Assembly: GCF_014203705.1 (NCBI RefSeq) | Contig: NZ_JACHJR010000001.1 | Location: 4,092,001-4,156,000 of the forward strand | DNA: 64,000 nt | Origin: Kitasatospora gansuensis | Lineage (GTDB): Bacteria; Actinomycetota; Actinomycetes; Streptomycetales; Streptomycetaceae | Reading direction: 5' to 3' | Shown here: in pieces, positions 43,385-51,120 of the stretch | Numbering within the stretch: the first letter of the stretch is position 1 | Layout: every line of letters begins with the position of its first letter | The notes under the pieces: model-generated | Databases searched by the model: none | What the model was told of the DNA's origin: nothing | Seen by the model: the letters and a program-made list of their open reading frames with translations, nothing else | Translations under genes and position numbers: made by a program

Positions 43385-44371
43385 ATGGGGTCAGTGCTGT
43401 CGGAAAACGGATGCCCGTCACAGTCGGTGGGCATGGACCAAATGGATCCGGAGCTCCACGAGCAGACCGTGCCGCGACGTCTTGTGCATCGGGCCTCGAT
43501 ATCCGAGGTCATGCTCACCGGATGGCGCCAGACCGGCGCCGACCGGTTTCTGCTGGGCGCCCAATGGCCGAGGTCACACAGTTTCTACCGGCCGATCGCA
43601 GGATGCTATGACCCGCTGCTGCTGGCCGAGACGATCCGGCAGTCCGCGATGCTGATCTCCCATGCCGGGTACGGAGTTCCTACGGACTACCCGTTCCTGC
43701 TCTGGAGCCTCTCGTACCGGGCCGAGCCGACCGCCATGGTGGTCGGTCAGACCCCGGCCAATCTGACGATCAGCGCGACCTGCCAGGACATCCGGTTCCG
43801 CCGGGGAATCATGGCCGGAATGCAGTACGAGACGGTGATCCACCGTGGCGCCACCCGGCTGGGGACGGGGTCCTTGCGGATGGACTGCATGGCCCCCGAC
43901 ACCTACGCCCGGCTCCGCGCACCGCAGTTGGCCCAGCGGATGCCCGACATGGTGCCGCCGCAGGGCGAGTACCAGGACGACAAGGCCAACTCGGTGCTGG
44001 TGCCCACCGGCGAGTGGTACACCTGGCGGCTCCAGGCCGACCGCCGGCACCCGGTGCTGTTCGACCACCCGGTCGACCACGTGCCGGGCATGGTGATCGT
44101 CGAGGCGATGCGGCAGGCCGCGAACAGCGTCGCCGGCGTGGCCGCGGTGGCCCCGTTCGAGATGGACACCAATTTCATCCGTTACGCGGAACTGCACCTG
44201 CCGGTATTCGTCCGGGCATTCCCCGGGCCGATCGGCCCGAACGGCGAGCTGAGCGTCCGGGTCACCGTCGAACAGGACGGAGTCTCGGTCGCCACCGGCC
44301 AGTTGATGACCCGCCAGATCGTCCGGGAGGAATCCCGGGAGGAATTGCTCGCGGTCCAGAAGGTCGGCTGA
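43385..44371 (+). CDS. afsA: AfsA-family gamma-butyrolactone biosynthesis protein
   Basis: 328 aa from an ATG at 43385 with GGGGGAG 7 nt upstream; the frame opens earlier at 43217 but without a ribosome site. Two AfsA repeats: residues ~25-190 (VPRRLVHRASISEVMLTGWR, YDPLLLAETIRQSAMLISHA) and ~210-310 (HPVLFDHPVDHVPGMVIVEA, MRQAANSV). AfsA condenses a beta-ketoacyl chain from ACP with DHAP as the first committed step to GBL signals. It overlaps no neighbour and is followed 2 nt later by the epimerase. Confidence 0.93.
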   Translation: MGSVLSENGCPSQSVGMDQMDPELHEQTVPRRLVHRASISEVMLTGWRQTGADRFLLGAQWPRSHSFYRPIAGCYDPLLLAETIRQSAMLISHAGYGVPTDYPFLLWSLSYRAEPTAMVVGQTPANLTISATCQDIRFRRGIMAGMQYETVIHRGATRLGTGSLRMDCMAPDTYARLRAPQLAQRMPDMVPPQGEYQDDKANSVLVPTGEWYTWRLQADRRHPVLFDHPVDHVPGMVIVEAMRQAANSVAGVAAVAPFEMDTNFIRYAELHLPVFVRAFPGPIGPNGELSVRVTVEQDGVSVATGQLMTRQIVREESREELLAVQKVG

Positions 44372-44373
44372 CG

Positions 44374-45357
44374 GTGGGACACCCCAAAGGTGTGCTGATC
44401 ACCGGCGGCACCGGATTCATCGGAAGTCGGGTGCTCGGTCTGATCGCGGCCGAGACGACACCGGACGCTCCGGTCAAAGTGCTGACGAATCGTCGCTCCC
44501 TTCCACTGGCCGAATTAGGCACCGTGCAACCGTTCCACGGCAATCTCGCCGACGCCGCCTCCCTGTACGGCGCCTGCGAAGGTGTGGACACGGTCGTTCA
44601 TCTCGCGTCACAGATCGGTGGTGACCCGGATTCCCTGCGCCGGGTGAACCAGCTGGGTACCGAGGCACTGCTCGCCGAAGCCGCCAGGGCGGGGGTTCGG
44701 CGAGTGCTCTACCTCAGTACTACAGCGGTCTACCGGGACGGCGTACACCGGAACTTGACGGAGTATCAGCCGGATCTGGTGCCCGGATCGGAGACCAGCA
44801 GGACCAGGCTGGCGGCCGAACGGGCGGTGCTCGCGGCGGGCGGTGTGGTGATCAGGCCGCACCTGGTCTACGGGACGGGTGACACCTGGGTCGTCCCGGC
44901 GGTGGTGGATCTGCTGGACCGGCTGCCGCACTGGATCGACGGCGGGCGGGCCAGGATGTCGGCCATCGCGGTGGAGGACCTGGCCCGGCCGATCGCGGCG
45001 CTGGCCCGGCAGTGCTGGGAGCCCGTGCCGGGCGGGCAGGTCTACCACGCGAGTCACCCGGAGCCCGTCGTCATGCGGGAGTTGGTGACCCGGGTCTGTG
45101 AGGCCCTGGGGCGTCCGCTGCCCGAGGGCGAGCTCACCCTGGAGGAGGCCCGACGGCGGCTGGAGGGCGTCGGGTCCGTCTCCTGGGGGCGGCGGCTGTC
45201 ACTGCTGGCGATCGAGCACCGGTACGAGAGCAGCCGGCTCTGGCTGCGTACCGGCTGCGACCCGGGCCCGGGCCTGGCGGCCCGGTTCCCCGGTCACGTC
45301 CCCTGGTACCGCGAACTGATGCTTCGGTCGGGCGTGTCGGCGGAAGCGGCCGGGTGA
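44374..45357 (+). CDS. NAD-dependent epimerase/dehydratase-family protein of the GBL locus
   Basis: 327 aa from a GTG at 44374, 2 nt after afsA. Extended SDR: VLITGGTGFIGSRVLGL (GxxGxxG), HLASQIGG, and LSTTAVYRDGVHR with Tyr, though the usual Tyr-x3-Lys becomes SETSRTRLAAE, so the Tyr/Lys pair is not evident. Codon 48 is TTA (44515-44517), making translation bldA-dependent. Such genes often accompany afsA and may reduce or modify the butyrolactone; exact reaction unknown. Its end overlaps the convergent TetR gene by 64 nt. Confidence 0.82.
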   Translation: MGHPKGVLITGGTGFIGSRVLGLIAAETTPDAPVKVLTNRRSLPLAELGTVQPFHGNLADAASLYGACEGVDTVVHLASQIGGDPDSLRRVNQLGTEALLAEAARAGVRRVLYLSTTAVYRDGVHRNLTEYQPDLVPGSETSRTRLAAERAVLAAGGVVIRPHLVYGTGDTWVVPAVVDLLDRLPHWIDGGRARMSAIAVEDLARPIAALARQCWEPVPGGQVYHASHPEPVVMRELVTRVCEALGRPLPEGELTLEEARRRLEGVGSVSWGRRLSLLAIEHRYESSRLWLRTGCDPGPGLAARFPGHVPWYRELMLRSGVSAEAAG

Positions 45358-46157
45358 CCCGGCGCGCCGGACCGGCCGGCCTCGACCCGAGGCCGGCCCT
45401 TCGGCGTGCTGGGCGTGTCGTCCGGGCCCGGCACGCCGCGGGTGGCCGGCGTGGCGGCCAGGGTGGCGACCGGGCGGTCGGGCCGGAGCTCGTCGGTCGG
45501 GTGCGGGCGGCCCGGTGCGGGCACGCCGGCCCGCTCGTGCTCGACCGGCGTGGTGCGCAGCCTGGCCAACCCCTCGGGGGTGGTCAGGGCGGGCAGCACG
45601 GCCTGCCAGAGCAGCGAGATCACCCGGGAGCTGAGCCAGTCCGGGTCACGCCTGGCGAGGGCCTCCACGCCGGCGCCGGCGGCCGCCAGCAGGGCCGCGC
45701 TCTCATCGGTGAGGATCTCGGGCCGCAGGCCCTGGCGGGCCGCGGCCCGGTCCAGCAGCCGGCGGATCATCAGCGCCCAGCCGGGGTGCGGGTTGGGCCG
45801 CAGCTTCTCGGCGAGCGCGCCGTCGTCGGTGAGCCGGAGCCCGGCCCGGAAGACCACGTCCTCGGCCAGTCTCCTGGCCAGGCCGTGGCTCAGGTCGATC
45901 AGGTACTGCAGTGGGCAGTCGCTGGAGTGCCGGGCGGAGCGGATCGCCTCGCGCAGTCCGGCTCTGGACTCGGCCATCACGGCCTCGGCCAGCTGCTCCT
46001 TGGAGCCGAAGTGGAAGTACAGCGCGCCTTTGGAGATGCCGGTGGGCCTGATGACGTCGTTGAGCCCCGTCATGGCGAAGCCCGCCTGGTCGAAGGAGGC
46101 CGAGGCGGCCTCGATGAGCAGTTGGCGGGTGCGCTGCGCCCGTTCCTGACGGGGCAT
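45294..46157 (-). CDS. Second TetR-family regulator, GBL-receptor-like
   Basis: 287 aa from an ATG at 46157 after GGGAG. HTH at ~10-55 (RTRQLLIEAASASFDQAGFA, VIRPTGISKGALYFHFGSKE) and a ligand domain to ~215. The last ~70 residues are Pro/Arg/Gly-rich and look disordered; part of this tail lies antisense to the epimerase 3' end. Often the second homologue in such loci is a pseudo-receptor that binds AREs but responds to antibiotics rather than GBLs. Two ARE-like sites lie upstream. Confidence 0.85.
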   Translation of the reverse strand: MPRQERAQRTRQLLIEAASASFDQAGFAMTGLNDVIRPTGISKGALYFHFGSKEQLAEAVMAESRAGLREAIRSARHSSDCPLQYLIDLSHGLARRLAEDVVFRAGLRLTDDGALAEKLRPNPHPGWALMIRRLLDRAAARQGLRPEILTDESAALLAAAGAGVEALARRDPDWLSSRVISLLWQAVLPALTTPEGLARLRTTPVEHERAGVPAPGRPHPTDELRPDRPVATLAATPATRGVPGPDDTPSTPKGRPRVEAGRSGAPGHPAASADTPDRSISSRYQGT

Positions 46158-46245
46158 CGATGATCTCCCTCGGGGAGTCGGTCGGCGGCGGGCCGGCCGA
46201 AGGCGGCCCGGGTCGACTGTTTTCAAGTGGTTGCATCGCATCGTA

Positions 46246-46267
46246 ACAAACCAACTGTGCGGTATCT
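46246..46267. promoter_or_regulatory. Candidate ARE before the second TetR gene
   Basis: ACAAACCAACTGTGCGGTAT at 46246-46265 shares the ACAAACC arm and CGGTAT with the other sites; 90 bp upstream of the TetR start. Confidence 0.55.
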
Positions 46268-46341
46268 AGTATGCTGCGTCAGGTCAAGGCCGCGTGGGCG
46301 TTGTGATCCGACCCCGACCGTGCCAAGATGACGAAGTAGAT

Positions 46342-46363
46342 GAAACCAACCAGTCGGTTCTGT
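46342..46363. promoter_or_regulatory. Candidate ARE before the transposase-derived gene
   Basis: GAAACCAACCAGTCGGTTCT at 46342-46361 has AACC/GGTT arms of an imperfect palindrome. It lies ~100 bp upstream of the gene at 46461 and in the same divergent region as the previous site. Confidence 0.55.
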
Positions 46364-46460
46364 ATCGTATCCATCACCAGCACCTCGCAACTGGCTCATC
46401 GTCGCCGACCGGCGCTCGGAGCCCGCCAGGTTCGCGACCGCAGAAGAGGGGACGGGGGCT

Positions 46461-47675
46461 GTGGAAGGTCTAAGCGACAAGAACGTTCCTGAGCACATCT
46501 GGGGAGACGTGGCGGATGACTTCGTGACGGAGTTCTCCCGCCGGATGCTGGCCTCGCTGAAGCGCCGTGACCAGCGGGCCAGGGGCGAGTGGTACATCTC
46601 GGGGCTGCTCTCGGTGCCCGGCCGCAAGTCGATGCGCGCCCTGGCGGCGGTGGCCGGCTACGGCGCCGCCGAGCAGAGCCTGCACCACTTCATCAGCGAC
46701 TCCTCCTGGCGCTGGGGGCCGGTCCGGCAGGCGCTGGGCAAGCACCTCGACCGCGTCCTGCTGCCGCAGGCCTGGGTGCTCAACTCGATGGCCATCCCGA
46801 AGGCCGGCGAGCACTCGGTCGGCGTCGAGGAGTCCTTCCGGACCGAGCTCGGCCGAGTGGTCAACAGCCAGCAGGCGTACGGTGTCTGGCTCGCCAGCGA
46901 GGACATGAGCGCGCCGGTGAACTGGGGGCTGGTGCTCCCGGCGGACTGGCTGGCCAACGAGGAGCGCCGCAAGCGCGCCAAGATCCCGGACGAAGTCTCG
47001 GCCACCACACCGGAGTTGTGCGCGGTGAACAGCGTGATCGAGCTGGCCGGGCCGGACTGGGGGCTGCGCCGCCGCCCGGCCGTGCTGGACGCGCGTGAGC
47101 TCGACGCGCCCGTCCTGGTGGAGGAGTTCTGCCGCCGCGGGGTCCCGTTCGTGATGCGGGTGAGCGGCTCGACCAGGCTGGTCGGCTTCGACGGCAGCCT
47201 GCCGGGCCGGGGTGAACGGGTCTTCCAGGCCCAGCAGTTGATCGAGTGGGCGAAACGCTTCTCCCGCCCGGTCGGTTGGGTGGACCCGGAGTACTCGATC
47301 ACCAGGTCGATACTCGTGAGCGGGACCAGGGTCACCATGCCGACGGTCCGCCGGCCCGGCGTGGTGGCCCCGCCCGAGCGGGCGCTGGCCCTGGTCGGCG
47401 GCTGGTCCGGCGCCAAGGGCAAGCCCGCCGAGCTCTGGCTCTCCAATCTGGTGGACGTACCGCCGGTGGCGCTGCTCCGGCTGGGGCGGCTCACCCGACG
47501 GGTGGCCAAGGACTTCGCCGAGGTCAGCGGGCGGGTCGGGATGCGGGACTTCGAGGGCCGCTCGTACGCCGGCTGGCACCGGCACGCCACGCTCTGCTCG
47601 GTGGCCCACGCGATCTCGGTGCTCTCCACCGCGCGTCGGCAGGGTTTCGACAAGTCCCAGGAGCTCTCGGCCTGA
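46461..47675 (+). CDS. Transposase-derived protein, IS701-like, first catalytic Asp lost
   Basis: 404 aa from a GTG at 46461. The layout follows IS701-family transposases: GLLSVPGRKSMRALAAVAG, EQSLHHFISDSSW, KAGEHSVGVEE, GVPFVMRVSGSTRL, and FEGRSYAGWHRHATLCSVAH. The motif that should read VxDDTxxxKKG is VLNSMAIPKAG here (Asn108/Ser109), so the first acidic residue of DDE is missing, while Asp210 and Glu365 remain. No terminal inverted repeats or target duplication were seen. Probably a domesticated protein of the GBL locus, perhaps DNA-binding. Confidence 0.75.
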   Translation: MEGLSDKNVPEHIWGDVADDFVTEFSRRMLASLKRRDQRARGEWYISGLLSVPGRKSMRALAAVAGYGAAEQSLHHFISDSSWRWGPVRQALGKHLDRVLLPQAWVLNSMAIPKAGEHSVGVEESFRTELGRVVNSQQAYGVWLASEDMSAPVNWGLVLPADWLANEERRKRAKIPDEVSATTPELCAVNSVIELAGPDWGLRRRPAVLDARELDAPVLVEEFCRRGVPFVMRVSGSTRLVGFDGSLPGRGERVFQAQQLIEWAKRFSRPVGWVDPEYSITRSILVSGTRVTMPTVRRPGVVAPPERALALVGGWSGAKGKPAELWLSNLVDVPPVALLRLGRLTRRVAKDFAEVSGRVGMRDFEGRSYAGWHRHATLCSVAHAISVLSTARRQGFDKSQELSA

Positions 47676-47742
47676 TGACGACCGGGCGGGCGGGGGTGCG
47701 GCGCGGGTGCGGTGGGCGGTGGCCGGTGTGGTCCGGCCGCCG

Positions 47743-48618
47743 TCAGTCCGCCCGCTGGAGCAGCTCGGCGTGGGCGGCGCGGCGCATGACCTGGATCGGG
47801 ACATCGCTCCGGCCGGTCATCAACTCGAGCTGCCGGGCGGCCTGGTGGACCACGAAGGACAGCCCGTCGACCACCGTGGCGCCCGCGAACCCGGCCGCCT
47901 TCGCCAGCCGGGTCGGCCAGGCCGAGCCGACCACGTCGAAGACCGCCGCCCGGGTGTGCATCACGGCCGTGGCGAACGGGTCGGCGGCCCCGGCCGGCAG
48001 GGTGGAGATCACCAGCCCGGCGCCGGGCAGCAGTTGGTGCAGCTCGCCGAAGGTGTGCACGTCCACCGCGATGCCCAGCCGGCCGGCCGCCGCCGTGGCC
48101 TCGGCCGCGCGGCTCTGCTCCCGGACCACCACCGAGGGCTCCAGTACGCCGAGTTCACGCAGCGCGGCGAGCGCCGAGCAGGCGGTCGAGCCGGCGCCGA
48201 GCACCACCGCGGAGCCGGGTGAGCCGACCCCGGCCTCCTGCAGCGCGGTGAGCATCGCGTACACGTCGGTGTTGTCGCCGTAGCTGCGGCCGCCGCGGTA
48301 GACCACGGTGTTCGCGCCGCCGACGTCCAGGGCCAGGTCGCTGACCTCGTCGATCAGTGGCAGCACCGCGCGCTTCAGCGGCATGCCGATGGAGAGCCCG
48401 GCCAGGCCGGCGCCCGGCGTTGCCAGCACGTCGGACAGCTCGGTCTCGTCGCACTCGATGCTCTGGTAGCTCCAGTCCAGCCCCATCGCGGCGAGCGCCG
48501 CGCGGTGCATGACCGGGGTGAGCGACTGGCCGACGGGGGAGCCGAGTACCGCCGCGCGACGGACCGTCTGGCGGGGCGGCACGCTGCTCTCCAGCACTGG
48601 TGGCTGTTCGGTGCGCAT
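47743..48618 (-). CDS. Shikimate dehydrogenase (AroE-like)
   Basis: 291 aa from an ATG at 48618 with AAAGGAG upstream. Reduces 3-dehydroshikimate with NADPH. Substrate motif SLTPVMHRAALAAMGL (one Ser of the usual SxS present), catalytic Lys in IGMPLKRAVLP (usual NVTxPxK, here SIGMPLK), and Asp in DNTDVYAM; the nucleotide loop is VVLGAGSTACSAL. The altered NVT segment suggests divergence, possibly towards an amino or quinate-like substrate. A cluster-borne extra copy, single gene on the minus strand. Confidence 0.85.
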   Translation of the reverse strand: MRTEQPPVLESSVPPRQTVRRAAVLGSPVGQSLTPVMHRAALAAMGLDWSYQSIECDETELSDVLATPGAGLAGLSIGMPLKRAVLPLIDEVSDLALDVGGANTVVYRGGRSYGDNTDVYAMLTALQEAGVGSPGSAVVLGAGSTACSALAALRELGVLEPSVVVREQSRAAEATAAAGRLGIAVDVHTFGELHQLLPGAGLVISTLPAGAADPFATAVMHTRAAVFDVVGSAWPTRLAKAAGFAGATVVDGLSFVVHQAARQLELMTGRSDVPIQVMRRAAHAELLQRAD

Positions 48619-49023
48619 CGGTGGTGCTCCTTTCGCCAGGGGAACGCCCGCCCGGACCATTGAGTTCCGATTGCCGTCCCCGTTGCCCCCCCAACGATAG
48701 GTACTCGGTACCCGGAGGGGTTGCCCGGGTTGACACAGAGTCACCTTCGCGGACGACCTGACACAGTCACCCGCCGATCTCGTCACACCGGCCGGTCGAG
48801 TGGAGGCGATCTTCACGGATTGTCGGGGGGGATCCGATCACCGCCGGGTACGGCGTCCACCGCGCGAAGCGGTGATCCGACCCGTCGTCAATTCGTTGAC
48901 GGTTCAAGGTGATGAAGTCGGCGAACCCCGATTGCCGCCCGTTCGGCGGCTGGGGGAGAGTCGAGGGGACGGGGTGACCGCAGGGATCCCGAATCTGACG
49001 AATTCCGAATGGGAGCAGCGACC
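48619..49023. other. Divergent promoter region
   Basis: 405 bp between aroE-like (minus) and wrbA-like (plus). Contains the short palindrome GGTACTCGGTACC near 48700 and TTGACA near 48730. No ORF or clear ARE was recognised. Confidence 0.4.
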
Positions 49024-49641
49024 GTGACCAACGTCGCCATCATCTACTACTCGTCCACCGGCCACGTGCACAAGCTGGCGGAGGAGGCCGCGGCGGCCGC
49101 CGCGAAGGCGGGCGCCGAGGTCCGGCTGCGTAAGGTCGCCGAGCTGGCCCCGGCCGCCGTGGTCGCCACCAAGCAGGAGTGGGCCGACCACGTCGAGGCC
49201 ACCAAGGACGTCGTCGAGGTCACCCTCGACGACCTGGAGTGGGCCGACGTCGTCCTGTTCGGCACCCCGACCCGGTTCGGCCTGCCGGCCGCCCAGCTCA
49301 AGCAGTTCATCGACACCACCGGTGGCCTGTGGTTCCAGGGCAAGCTGGTGAACAAGGTGGTCTCCTCGTTCACCTCCACCTCCACCCTGCACGGTGGCCA
49401 GGAGAGCACCCTGCTCGCGCTGAACAACACCTTCTACCACTGGGGCGCGATCATCGTGGCCCCCGGCTACTCGGACGGGATCCAGTTCGCGCCGAGCAAC
49501 GGCAACCCGTACGGCACCAGCCACGTCTCCAACAACCTGGTCGGCGCGCCGAACGAGGAGAACCTCGAGGCGATCGCGTACCAGACCCGGCGTGCGGTGC
49601 AGATCGCCACGGCGCTGAAGGTCGGCCTGGCCGCCGCCTGA
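49024..49641 (+). CDS. WrbA-type NAD(P)H:quinone oxidoreductase
   Basis: 205 aa from a GTG at 49024 with GGGAGC upstream (ATG at 49009 is less likely). Flavodoxin-like FMN enzyme: phosphate loop YYSSTGHVHKLAEEA, FGTPTRFGLPAAQLKQFID, SSFTSTSTLHGGQESTLLAL, and HWGAIIVAPGY. Reduces quinones by two electrons, avoiding semiquinones. In this cluster it may reduce or detoxify an aminoquinone product. It has its own strong terminator. Confidence 0.92.
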   Translation: MTNVAIIYYSSTGHVHKLAEEAAAAAAKAGAEVRLRKVAELAPAAVVATKQEWADHVEATKDVVEVTLDDLEWADVVLFGTPTRFGLPAAQLKQFIDTTGGLWFQGKLVNKVVSSFTSTSTLHGGQESTLLALNNTFYHWGAIIVAPGYSDGIQFAPSNGNPYGTSHVSNNLVGAPNEENLEAIAYQTRRAVQIATALKVGLAAA

Positions 49642-49665
49642 CGGTCCGTCAATGCGGCCTGTGGT

Positions 49666-49717
49666 AAAACGACACGGGGGATTCCGGATTCTTTCCGGAA
49701 TCCCCTCGTGTCGTTTT
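49666..49717 (+). terminator. Strong hairpin terminator after wrbA-like gene
   Basis: About 22 bp of near-perfect stem: AAAACGACACGGGGG-ATTCCGG against CCGGAAT-CCCCTCGTGTCGTTTT, one bulge, 7-nt loop and a T-run at the end. Confidence 0.9.
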
Positions 49718-49828
49718 GCGTTCCGGCAACTGACGAAGTAGCCGAACCATTGTTGCCGCCGCTGCCGGATTCATTCAGAGTTCTGCACAGAGAGTACGGC
49801 TCGGTAATTCCGGTGGGAGGATCGACAG

Positions 49829-50329
49829 ATGTCAGCGGTGACCATCGCCTGGACCATACCGGTCAATTCCGGGGCGACCCCCGAGTGCGAACAGCTCGAT
49901 GCCCGAGGGCTCTGGCGGCAGTTGCTGGCGAAGGCGGAGAATCCTGTTCCGTATCTTCCCGCGATCACCGAGTGCACGGTGCTCGACCGTTTCTCCGGCG
50001 GGTTCACCCGCAGCATCGTGCGGGACGGCCGGACGGTGTTCCAGCGGGTCGAGGTCGAGCCGGGGGAGTCGGTGCTCTACCGGCAGCCGGCGGATCCGGA
50101 GATCAAGGCGATCGGCAACCGGATCGACCGGACCGAGGACGGCGCGCTGGCGCTGACCATCTCGGTCGAGCTGGCCCCGGCCGGCATCGAGCGGGCGGTC
50201 CGGGAGAGCAGGTTCCTGGAGGCCGCGGACGCCTACTTCACCGACGCGCTGCGGGCCTCGATCGACGAGATCCGGGCGGCCGGCCCGGCCCTCGACGCTC
50301 CGTCCGCCGGGCTGACCCACGCGGCTTGA
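49829..50329 (+). CDS. DUF1857/AtaL-like SRPBCC protein
   Basis: 166 aa, ATG at 49829 after GGGAGG. Pattern of the DUF1857 family: WRQLLAKAENPVPYLPAITE, GFTRSIVRDGRTVFQRVEVE, NRIDRTEDGALALTISVEL. SRPBCC proteins form a hydrophobic cup and can bind or convert aromatic and polyketide intermediates. No catalytic residue assigned. First gene of the second operon (29 bp before the SDR), so a role in shaping the aromatic product is likely but unproved. Confidence 0.75.
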   Translation: MSAVTIAWTIPVNSGATPECEQLDARGLWRQLLAKAENPVPYLPAITECTVLDRFSGGFTRSIVRDGRTVFQRVEVEPGESVLYRQPADPEIKAIGNRIDRTEDGALALTISVELAPAGIERAVRESRFLEAADAYFTDALRASIDEIRAAGPALDAPSAGLTHAA

Positions 50330-50358
50330 GGCCGACCCACCCCCACAGGAGGAACCTG

Positions 50359-51120
50359 ATGACCGCACGATTCGACGGCAAGGTCGCCCTGGTCACCGGC
50401 GGCGGCTCCGGTATCGGCCGGGCCACCGCGCTGGCCTTCGCCCGTGAGGGTGCCACCGTCATGGTGGCCGGCCGGGAGCCGCACGAGCTGCGGGAGACCG
50501 TGGCGCTGATCGAGAAGGAGGGCGGCACCGCCGACTGCGCCCGGGCCGACGTCACGCACGGGATGGACGTCATCAAGCTGATCCGCTCCACGGTCGAGCG
50601 GCACGGCGGTCTGCACGTCGCCTTCAACAACGCCGGCGTGATGGGACAGGCCAGCCCGCTGGCCGAGGTCTGCGAGGCGGTCTGGGGTGACATCCTGGCC
50701 ACCAACCTGACCGGCGCCTGGCTGCTGATGAAGCACGAGATCGCGCACATGAAAGCGAACGGCGGCGGCGTCATCATCAACACCGCGGCCAACATCAGCA
50801 TCCACGGCCGGGTGCCCGGCTTCGGCGCCTTCGCGGCCTCCAAGGCCGCGCTCTCCACACTGACCCGCTCCGCCGCCCGGGAGTACATCAAGGACGGCAT
50901 CCGGATCAACGCGATCAGCCCCGGCACGGTCGACACCGACCAGGAGCGGCGCTCCGACGAGACCGAGCAGCAGCGCGCCGAGCGGGTCAGAGCCGGGGTG
51001 CCGGTCGGCCGGGTCGCCAGGACCGAGGAGATCGCCGACACGGTGCTCTGGCTGGCCAGCCAGGACGCCCGCTTCGTGGTCGGCCACGACCTGGTGCTGG
51101 ACGGCGGGGCCACCGCCTGA
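50359..51120 (+). CDS. SDR-family protein lacking the catalytic Ser and Tyr
   Basis: 253 aa, ATG at 50359 after AGGAGG. Rossmann fold intact (VTGGGSGIGRATALAF, NNAGVMG, SPGTVDTD, DLVLDGG). The Ser-x12-Tyr-x3-Lys triad reads Asn145...Phe158-x3-Lys162 (INTAANISIHG, GAFAASKAAL); the codons are AAC and TTC, with no frameshift. Standard NAD(P)H hydride transfer with Tyr as acid/base is therefore not expected. It may bind cofactor or substrate only, or run another chemistry. Stop overlaps the next start by one base. Confidence 0.88.
   Translation: MTARFDGKVALVTGGGSGIGRATALAFAREGATVMVAGREPHELRETVALIEKEGGTADCARADVTHGMDVIKLIRSTVERHGGLHVAFNNAGVMGQASPLAEVCEAVWGDILATNLTGAWLLMKHEIAHMKANGGGVIINTAANISIHGRVPGFGAFAASKAALSTLTRSAAREYIKDGIRINAISPGTVDTDQERRSDETEQQRAERVRAGVPVGRVARTEEIADTVLWLASQDARFVVGHDLVLDGGATA

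Noticed and set aside
46461..47675. Active insertion sequence
   Set aside because: First DDE Asp is absent and no terminal inverted repeats or target duplication were visible in the flanks.
48690..48740. Further ARE-like site near GGTACTCGGTACC upstream of the aroE-like gene
   Set aside because: It lacks the AAACC arm and matches the other four sites only weakly.
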